Source: Acidithiobacillus sp.
Lineage (GTDB): Bacteria; Pseudomonadota; Gammaproteobacteria; Acidithiobacillales; Acidithiobacillaceae
Direction of reading: 5' to 3'
DNA length: 11,903 nt
Assembly (NCBI GenBank): GCA_027445725.1
Contig: DAIAVG010000024.1
Location: 1 to 11,903, forward strand
The position numbers were made by a program, and so were the translations under genes. Every line of letters begins with the position of its first letter. The stretch's first letter is position 1. Shown in pieces: positions 7,119 to 11,903 of the stretch. The notes beneath the pieces were generated by a model. It worked only from the letters and a program-made list of their open reading frames with translations. It had not been told where the DNA came from and searched no databases.

Positions 7119-7922
7119 ATGTTCATCCGATTGATTTCCGACATTCACGTGGATGTGAATCCACCCGCCACCGTCCGTCTGGCGTCTTTGCCTACGGACC
7201 GGGACAGTATTCTCGTACTGGCGGGAGACTTCGGCACGCCCAAAAAGCTGGCCGACTGGCTGAAAATTGTGGCTGATCCTTTTCCACATATCGTGGCGGT
7301 GCTGGGAAACCATGATTACTGGGGTTTGTCCGTCGAACGGGCACCGGAAAAATGGCGGGAAGGTCTGGCCAGACATTTGCCGGAGGATCTGATGGCGCGG
7401 TGTACTTTGCTGGAAAGACAAGGCGTGGACATCGGCGATATCCGCTTTTTCGGAACCACCCTGTGGTCCGATTTTGATGGCGGCGACCCCTATGCCATGC
7501 GGGCGGCACAGGAGACCATGCAGGACCATAAGCGGATACGGTGTCATGGGGGTGCCCGGCGCTTTTTGCCGCGGGATACCCTGGAGGTGCATCTGGCCAG
7601 CAAAGTCTGGCTGGAGGACGCGATCGCACAGCCCTGGGCCGGCCACAAGGTCGTGATCACCCACCACGCACCGGCATGGGAGTCCATCTACCAGTCGTTC
7701 CGGCAGGATGATCTGTCCGGTGCCTACGCCAGCCGATTGGAGGAAACCGTGGCGCGCACCGGTGATCAGGGGGTGCGGCTGTGGATGCACGGCCATACCC
7801 ATCATGCGGTGGATTACCGTATCGGTGCGGTGCGCATATGGTCCAACGCCTTCGGATACCCGAGGGAAGGTACCGGCGTGCGGTTGGATCAGGTGATTGA
7901 ACTGGAGGAGCAGGTTTCATGA
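7119..7922 (+). CDS. Calcineurin-like metallophosphoesterase (first of two paralogues)
   Basis: The 267-residue protein carries the full two-metal phosphoesterase signature: D8 and H10 in SDIH, D37 in LAGDFG, N64-H65-D66 in GNHD, H182/H183 in THHAP and H224-G-H226-THH. It should hydrolyse a phosphomonoester or phosphodiester; no signal peptide is visible, so it is cytoplasmic. The sequence shares FFGTTLWSDF, THHAP, HGHTHHAVDY and NAFGYPREG with the protein at 10833-11663 (FLGATLWTDF, THHAP, HGHVHDPMDY, NPWGYPNEG), so the two are paralogues. The ribosome site before ATG 7119 is weak (GAGA). The 89-bp gap to the AAA+ gene holds two small inverted repeats (TATGGG/CCCATA and ATGGC/GCCAT), which may lower read-through. 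The TGA overlaps the next ATG by four bases (ATGA), suggesting coupled translation. Substrate cannot be told from sequence. Confidence 0.9.
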   Translation: MFIRLISDIHVDVNPPATVRLASLPTDRDSILVLAGDFGTPKKLADWLKIVADPFPHIVAVLGNHDYWGLSVERAPEKWREGLARHLPEDLMARCTLLERQGVDIGDIRFFGTTLWSDFDGGDPYAMRAAQETMQDHKRIRCHGGARRFLPRDTLEVHLASKVWLEDAIAQPWAGHKVVITHHAPAWESIYQSFRQDDLSGAYASRLEETVARTGDQGVRLWMHGHTHHAVDYRIGAVRIWSNAFGYPREGTGVRLDQVIELEEQVS

Positions 7923-8818
7923 ATCCGCGTGTCATCGCCCATCCGGCCAATCTTCAGGGCCGGGATTTCATCGTCGGTGATCTGCACGGTCACCCCGATG
8001 TCCTGCGCAGGCTCATGGATCATGTGGCCTTCGACTACGATACGGATCGCCTGTTCAGCGTGGGTGACCTGGTGGATCGCGGCCCGAACAGTGCCGGGGC
8101 GCTGGATCTGCTGGATGCGCCCTGGTTTTATCCGGTGCTGGGCAACCACGACGCCATGCTGCTGGCCACGTTGAATCTGGGTCATTTGCGGGAGATGCGG
8201 CGGGAGGAAGCCCAACGGACCGCGGCCTACGCCGACCTCTTTGCCCGCAATGGCGGCTGGGACTGGTTCCGTCCTTATCGGATGGATGAAGAACCGTGTG
8301 AACGGTGGCGGGCAGCGCTGTCTCAGGTGCCTTTGGTACGCATCGTCGACGCTGAGAATACGGCTCCCGCAGGGCGGTTTCAGGTGCTGCACGCGGAACT
8401 GGCGGCAGAACGCGAGGATGGCGTGGCGGTGTGCTGGAATGACGCCACGCTCGCAGAGGACACGCATCCCCGCTGGCTGGAGCCGCATCAGGTCATCGGC
8501 TATGACGCTACGGGGACTTGGGAAGATCATCTGCTGTGGGGGCGGAGCTTGCGTTATGCCCTGTCCCACGAGATACCCATTGTCCCGGCCGCGTTGTCCC
8601 GCACCTATGTGGGGCACACCATCACGCCGCCCCGGGAAGGCCGCTTGTTGCAGGTCGCCGGACATGTGTTTCTGGATACGGGTGCCGCCCATCTGGATCA
8701 GGCCGAGCGATACCGCGATCAGGGCTTGACCCTGTTTTGCCATCAGGAACAGCAGGGCTGGATGGCCACCGCAACCGACATGGAGAGCGTAACGCTGGGA
8801 AATGCGCCCGCGCTCTAA
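7919..8818 (+). CDS. PPP-family metallophosphatase (protein phosphatase PrpA/ApaH-like)
   Basis: The motifs are those of the PPP superfamily of Ser/Thr phosphatases and diadenosine tetraphosphatases: GDLHGH (20-25; D21, H23), GDLVDRG (49-55; D50, D53, R54), GNHD (75-78), H158 in LHAELA, H233 in VGHT, and FLDTGAAH (251-258). It differs from the other three phosphoesterases here by the GDxVDRG motif. Its 299 residues are somewhat longer than lambda-type or PrpA-type phosphatases, which are about 220. Possible substrates are phosphoproteins or dinucleoside polyphosphates; sequence alone does not choose. It starts within the preceding stop codon (ATGA). A 21-bp gap with AGGAG leads to the next gene. 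Confidence is high for the fold and moderate for the subfamily. Confidence 0.88.
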   Translation: MNPRVIAHPANLQGRDFIVGDLHGHPDVLRRLMDHVAFDYDTDRLFSVGDLVDRGPNSAGALDLLDAPWFYPVLGNHDAMLLATLNLGHLREMRREEAQRTAAYADLFARNGGWDWFRPYRMDEEPCERWRAALSQVPLVRIVDAENTAPAGRFQVLHAELAAEREDGVAVCWNDATLAEDTHPRWLEPHQVIGYDATGTWEDHLLWGRSLRYALSHEIPIVPAALSRTYVGHTITPPREGRLLQVAGHVFLDTGAAHLDQAERYRDQGLTLFCHQEQQGWMATATDMESVTLGNAPAL

Positions 8819-8839
8819 ATTGATACAGGAGAAAAGCAC

Positions 8840-10171
8840 ATGGACATCGCCCTGGAAGACGCCTTGAAGCGGGATTATCCGGCACTCTACAGCGACTGCC
8901 GGGAAAGTCATTTCTGGTGCGAAGACGGCTGGTATCCACTACTCCGCGCCTTGTCTCAGGCCGTAGAGACCTACTGCCATGAGAACGGCATTCGTATCCA
9001 CGTTACCCAGGTCAAACAGAAATTCGGGACGCTGCGCTATTACTATGGCTACGACTCGACACTGACGGACGCGCAGAAACATGGCCTGTTTCAGATCGTG
9101 GAGGATTACTGTGACCGCTCACGTCGGATCTGTGAGCACTGCGGTTTGCCGGGTACCTTATTGGTCAGTGGCGCCTACTGGCATGTGGCCTGTCCCGAGC
9201 ACGCCAACGGCGGACTGACGCCTGGTGCCTTTCAACAGTTGCAGGAAGCCAAATTCAAACAAAGGGGATTGCCACCTGAAGGACCCCTCGCCGCACGCAG
9301 GCTGCCCGCCGATCCCAAACGGGATGCGTCCACCTACCGGCGTTTCGTGGCTATCCGACTGGCCCACTATGCGGAAGAAATGGCTGAAGCGCGGACCAAC
9401 TGTCATCGTGCCGACGGGAGTGCACCGGTTTTGCATTATCTCGCCGGCAGTATCGGTTCCGGCAAAACGCTCCTCTCCGCGCCGCTGCGCCGCCAGTTGG
9501 GCATTGCGGAAAGCGCATGGGTCGACGTGGATCGTTATCTGCCGTCGCTTCCGAAAGATCACGCGCGCCTTGTCACGATGGCCCGTGAGGCCATCCGGCA
9601 ATGGCTGCCAGACGAAGATGACGCAGATCGGGCCATGGGCCTGATTCCCGCCGCCAATGAACCCTTGCCAGAATTGCAGGTGGCCTATCTGCTCTCCAAT
9701 GCGGACTGGCGGCGGGGCCTGGATGCCCGTCAAAATCTGCTGGTGGAAACCACGTTCTCCCTTGCGGGCCGATTTGATCAGGTACTCGAAAGCATTCGGG
9801 CAGAGGCTGTAGTGGATCTGGATTATGTGGGTGTTCATGATCTGGATACGCTGGTCCAGCGGGTGCAATCCCGTGCCCTGCGCAGTGATCGGGTAGATAT
9901 TCCAGAGGCCCAGATTGAACGCAATCTGTTCAGCGGTTTTACCCACGCCGCGCTGGTCGCGCATCTTGCGCGGCGCCTGCGCGTGTACGATAACCGCGCC
10001 ACGGTGGACCTGAACCTGCAGGCCGACTATCAGCCACCCCTACTCTTGGAAATAGAGAAAGGCGTCATCCTCCGGCAAAGCACGAAGCCTCTGCCTTGGT
10101 GGGCGGAAATTCTGCGGGATGTGGCTCTGGGGGCAGACATGGGCGTGGATGTGGACGCCCTGTACCGTTGA
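8840..10171 (+). CDS. Zinc-knuckle domain fused to a zeta-toxin-like P-loop kinase
   Basis: The 443-residue protein has two parts. Residues 1-125 contain GDGW-like EDGWYPLL, VKQKFGTLRYYYGYD and a C98-x2-C101 ... C118-x2-H121 zinc knuckle; I recall this small domain from phage and prophage hypothetical proteins. Residues about 195-400 form a kinase of the zeta-toxin/COG4185 type: Walker A GSIGSGKT (203-210), VDVDRYLP (228-235) with D229 and D231, VETTFS (302-307), and RVQSRAL followed by DIP and R361. Zeta enzymes phosphorylate UDP-N-acetylglucosamine, while relatives act on other small molecules or nucleic acids. No epsilon-like antitoxin gene flanks it, so a toxin-antitoxin role is not supported; nearby phosphatases suggest a kinase-phosphatase pair. 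AGGAG sits 8 bases before ATG 8840. Both domain calls are by motif; the fusion itself is clear because the frame is unbroken. Confidence 0.8.
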   Translation: MDIALEDALKRDYPALYSDCRESHFWCEDGWYPLLRALSQAVETYCHENGIRIHVTQVKQKFGTLRYYYGYDSTLTDAQKHGLFQIVEDYCDRSRRICEHCGLPGTLLVSGAYWHVACPEHANGGLTPGAFQQLQEAKFKQRGLPPEGPLAARRLPADPKRDASTYRRFVAIRLAHYAEEMAEARTNCHRADGSAPVLHYLAGSIGSGKTLLSAPLRRQLGIAESAWVDVDRYLPSLPKDHARLVTMAREAIRQWLPDEDDADRAMGLIPAANEPLPELQVAYLLSNADWRRGLDARQNLLVETTFSLAGRFDQVLESIRAEAVVDLDYVGVHDLDTLVQRVQSRALRSDRVDIPEAQIERNLFSGFTHAALVAHLARRLRVYDNRATVDLNLQADYQPPLLLEIEKGVILRQSTKPLPWWAEILRDVALGADMGVDVDALYR

Positions 10172-10188
10172 AGATTTCAGGAATGAAT

Positions 10189-10767
10189 ATGCGCACCTTT
10201 TTTACCAGCGACAGCCATTTCGGGCACGACAACATCATTCGGCACTGCAAACGCCCTTGCAGGGAGCATCCCTTCCAGGACGGCGCACAGATGGACCGTG
10301 CGTTGATGGACGCCTGGAATAGTGTGGTAAGCCCCGGTGATGTGGTCTACCACCTGGGGGACTTTTCCCTGCGCCCGGCGGCGGTCATCAGTGACTTGCT
10401 CAAAAAGCTGCACGGCACCAAGCATCTGATTGTCGGCAATCATGATCGTGTTGATGAAATAAGTGGCTGCCGCCTGCAAGGCTGGGCCAGTATGCGGGAG
10501 ATGGCCAAAATCAGCGTGGATGGTCACAGCGTTTTTCTCTGCCACTATCCGATGCGGGAATGGCCCGGCATGTGGCAAGGCACGGTGCATCTGTATGGCC
10601 ATGTGCACGGCAACCTGCAGCCCTTGCCCGGCTCCATGGAAGTGGGCGCCGATGTCTGGGGCGGGAAACCTATTCAGATGGCGGAGATTCTGAGCGCGGT
10701 GATGCCTTTTAATGCCGAATTCGAGAAGCAGCAGCGCAAATCTTTACGCTTACGGGAATGGGACTAA
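10189..10767 (+). CDS. Small calcineurin-like metallophosphoesterase
   Basis: The 192-residue protein has D8 and H10 in TSDSHFGH, D58 in LGDFS, N84-H85-D86 in VGNHD, H119 in CHYP and H138/H140 in YGHVH. This is the compact phosphoesterase type beginning FFTSDSHFGHxNII, common in bacteria and phages, with unknown physiological substrate. It lacks the THHAP and GYPxEG blocks of the two larger paralogues, so it belongs to another branch. I chose ATG 10189 because AGGA (10179-10182) lies six bases upstream. ATG 10183 is too close to it, and the longer frame from 10096 only overlaps the kinase gene. The gap to the kinase stop is 17 bp, so it is in the same transcript. Confidence 0.88.
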   Translation: MRTFFTSDSHFGHDNIIRHCKRPCREHPFQDGAQMDRALMDAWNSVVSPGDVVYHLGDFSLRPAAVISDLLKKLHGTKHLIVGNHDRVDEISGCRLQGWASMREMAKISVDGHSVFLCHYPMREWPGMWQGTVHLYGHVHGNLQPLPGSMEVGADVWGGKPIQMAEILSAVMPFNAEFEKQQRKSLRLREWD

Positions 10768-10773
10768 AGGGTT

Positions 10774-10824
10774 AGCACCTCGCACCCCGGCACGGGGCTG
10801 CGAGGGGCTGCACCCTGCAAGGGG
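10774..10824 (+). promoter_or_regulatory. Strong GC hairpin followed by a hairpin covering a ribosome site
   Basis: Between the third and fourth phosphoesterase genes, CCTCGCACCCCG (10778-10789) pairs with CGGGG (10793-10797) and TGCGAGG (10799-10805) with one bulged base and a 3-base loop. A second small stem CCCT/AGGG (10813-10816 with 10820-10823) includes the AAGGGG ribosome site of the next gene. CCCC at 10785-10788 could also pair with that site. GGGGCTGC is repeated at 10794 and 10804. No T-run follows, so it is not a plain terminator; translational control or transcript stabilisation is possible. Confidence 0.5.
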
Positions 10825-10832
10825 AATATTTT

Positions 10833-11663
10833 ATGCGCATCGCCTACGCCTCCGATCTCCACCTGGAGTTCAATCCATCAATCACGCTGACCGGTCTATC
10901 CGCACCTGCCGTGGGGTTCGCACCCGGCACGTGCACCACTGTGGACGTGCTGGTCCTGGCCGGTGACGTGGACACCATGCCGGAATACTACACGGAGTTT
11001 TTGCGCAAGCTGCGCCTGGCCTACGAGGGGCCGGTCATCTTCGTGCTGGGTAACCACGAATATTACAACGGGATCTTCCCCGATGACCGGCAGAAGTACC
11101 AGGAGGCCATTGCGCATGATCCACAGGCGGTCCTGCTAGAAAACGAAGCGGTGATTCTGGATGGCGTTCGCTTTCTGGGCGCCACGCTCTGGACGGACTT
11201 CGCCAGCGGGAAACAGATGCGCAACTGTCGGCACATGATGTCCGACTTCGATGTGATTCATGATGGCGTGTCCGGCAGTATCACCCCGGAAACCATCCTC
11301 AAGGTCCACCAGGACAGCATCGCCTGGCTGGATGGCCAGTTCACTCATCACCCGCATGACGGGCCGACGGTGGTTATCACTCATCACGCGCCCAGCTACA
11401 AAAGTCAGCACCCCCGATTCGCCGGGAGCCCCATATCGGGAGGCTTTTGCTCCAATCAGGAACACTGTATTCAACGCTGGAAGCCCGATGTCTGGATTCA
11501 TGGCCATGTGCATGATCCGATGGATTACCGCTTGGGCAAGACGCGGGTGCTCTGTAATCCGTGGGGGTATCCCAATGAAGGCCGGACACGGGAATACCGG
11601 ATTGTGGAAACGAATGCAACGAGCAAGGGAGATAGCTATGCACGATGTGATGATGGATATTGA
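10833..11663 (+). CDS. Calcineurin-like metallophosphoesterase (second paralogue)
   Basis: The 276-residue protein has D8 and H10 in SDLH, D45 in LAGDVD, N74-H75-E76 in GNHE, H184/H185 in THHAP and H223-G-H225-VH, so the metal-binding set is complete; E replaces D after GNH, as in many family members. It resembles the operon's first phosphoesterase over its whole length, with shared LGATLWTDF, THHAP, DYRLG and NPWGYPNEG blocks, but has a longer loop near 20-37 and a divergent C-terminal tail. AAGGGG (10819-10824) lies 8 bases before ATG 10833, inside a possible hairpin. The last 26 bases overlap the start of the exonuclease gene in another frame. No export signal is seen. The substrate is unknown; the pair may have specialised after duplication. 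Confidence 0.9.
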   Translation: MRIAYASDLHLEFNPSITLTGLSAPAVGFAPGTCTTVDVLVLAGDVDTMPEYYTEFLRKLRLAYEGPVIFVLGNHEYYNGIFPDDRQKYQEAIAHDPQAVLLENEAVILDGVRFLGATLWTDFASGKQMRNCRHMMSDFDVIHDGVSGSITPETILKVHQDSIAWLDGQFTHHPHDGPTVVITHHAPSYKSQHPRFAGSPISGGFCSNQEHCIQRWKPDVWIHGHVHDPMDYRLGKTRVLCNPWGYPNEGRTREYRIVETNATSKGDSYARCDDGY

Positions 11664-11903
11664 GGCGCTGTCCACCCAACTGGGAGCGGTAGTGCTCACC
11701 ATTGGTGCCGTCATTTTCGATCCAGAGTCTGACCAGATCGGCCAGACCTTTGCCATCCGTTTGCCGGCTCAGGAGCAAATAGATCGGGGTGCGCTGGTAG
11801 ATGTCGACACCATCCAGTGGTGGATGGATCAGTCCCTGGAGGCAAGGCAGGCGGCTTTTCAAGGCCCTTGCGCGCACTCGGTAGCCCAGGGCCTCGGCAA
11901 ATT
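11638..11903 (+). CDS. DEDD 3'-5' exonuclease, Rv2179c-like, 3' end outside window
   Basis: Eighty-eight residues are visible. MMDIEAL (5-11) gives the ExoI DxE motif (D7, E9). LTIGAVIFDPESDQIG follows, and TIQWWMDQSLEARQAAF continues the pattern. This is the start of the small RNase-T-like exonucleases known as the Rv2179c family, found in bacteria and phages, which trim 3' ends of RNA or DNA with two metals. The remaining ExoII and ExoIII motifs lie beyond the window, so activity cannot be judged. AGGGAG (six bases upstream) supports ATG 11638, which begins inside the end of the preceding phosphoesterase gene (26-bp overlap), a strong sign of coupled expression. The frame is open to the last base. 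Confidence 0.8.
   Translation, partial: MHDVMMDIEALSTQLGAVVLTIGAVIFDPESDQIGQTFAIRLPAQEQIDRGALVDVDTIQWWMDQSLEARQAAFQGPCAHSVAQGLGK

Noticed and set aside
7889..8911. 340-residue minus-strand frame
   Set aside because: It is antisense to the PPP phosphatase, which has all catalytic motifs in the plus frame.
8840..10171. Classical epsilon-zeta toxin-antitoxin pair
   Set aside because: No small antitoxin gene lies next to the kinase; neighbours are phosphoesterases in the same operon.

Overview
The window is high-GC bacterial DNA whose gene families and IS content fit a gammaproteobacterium-like or Acidithiobacillus-like host. That is an inference from codon and GC style and remembered family distribution; no marker gene settles the species. 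It reads as an accessory region: two insertion-sequence remnants, a broken signalling gene, an AT-richer spacer full of short repeats, and then a divergently controlled operon of predicted nucleic-acid or nucleotide enzymes.

Left end (1-3678). The window opens inside the C-terminal part of an IS110/IS1111-type transposase. It is cut by a complete IS1182-family element (217-1767; transposase on the minus strand) whose imperfect inverted ends abut a CTAG on each side. The other side of the element opens directly into a GGDEF-EAL gene that has lost its start and its periplasmic sensor. Its frame is open right up to the IS end, so the IS, or a recombination between IS copies, beheaded it. The remaining protein keeps a TM helix, a canonical GGDEF, an EAL with all main catalytic residues but an altered loop 6, and a C-terminal zinc-binding CZB-like domain.

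Middle (3679-5499). A 500-bp spacer without a convincing gene carries three exact copies of CCAAAATGG, each inside a small palindrome, and a perfect 16-bp inverted repeat that looks like the terminator of the next gene. That gene, on the minus strand (4179-5303), encodes an HTH protein with a long unrecognised C-terminal region. It diverges from the operon across a 196-bp control region with two strong sigma70-like promoters and repeated motifs.

Right (5500-11903). One tightly packed plus-strand operon of at least seven genes runs off the window. It encodes a Sel1-like/Lon-type AAA+ ATPase without a protease domain, a calcineurin-like phosphoesterase, a PPP-type phosphatase, a fusion of a zinc-knuckle domain to a zeta-toxin-like P-loop kinase, a small phosphoesterase, a second calcineurin-like phosphoesterase paralogous to the first, and the start of a DEDD 3'-5' exonuclease of the Rv2179c-like type. 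Genes overlap (ATGA, 26 bp) or are separated by less than 100 bp. Four metal-dependent phosphoesterases, one kinase, one exonuclease and one AAA+ motor under a divergent HTH protein form a coherent set for RNA or nucleotide end processing, or for a stress or defence response. I do not recognise it as a described system; it is the best candidate for something new here.
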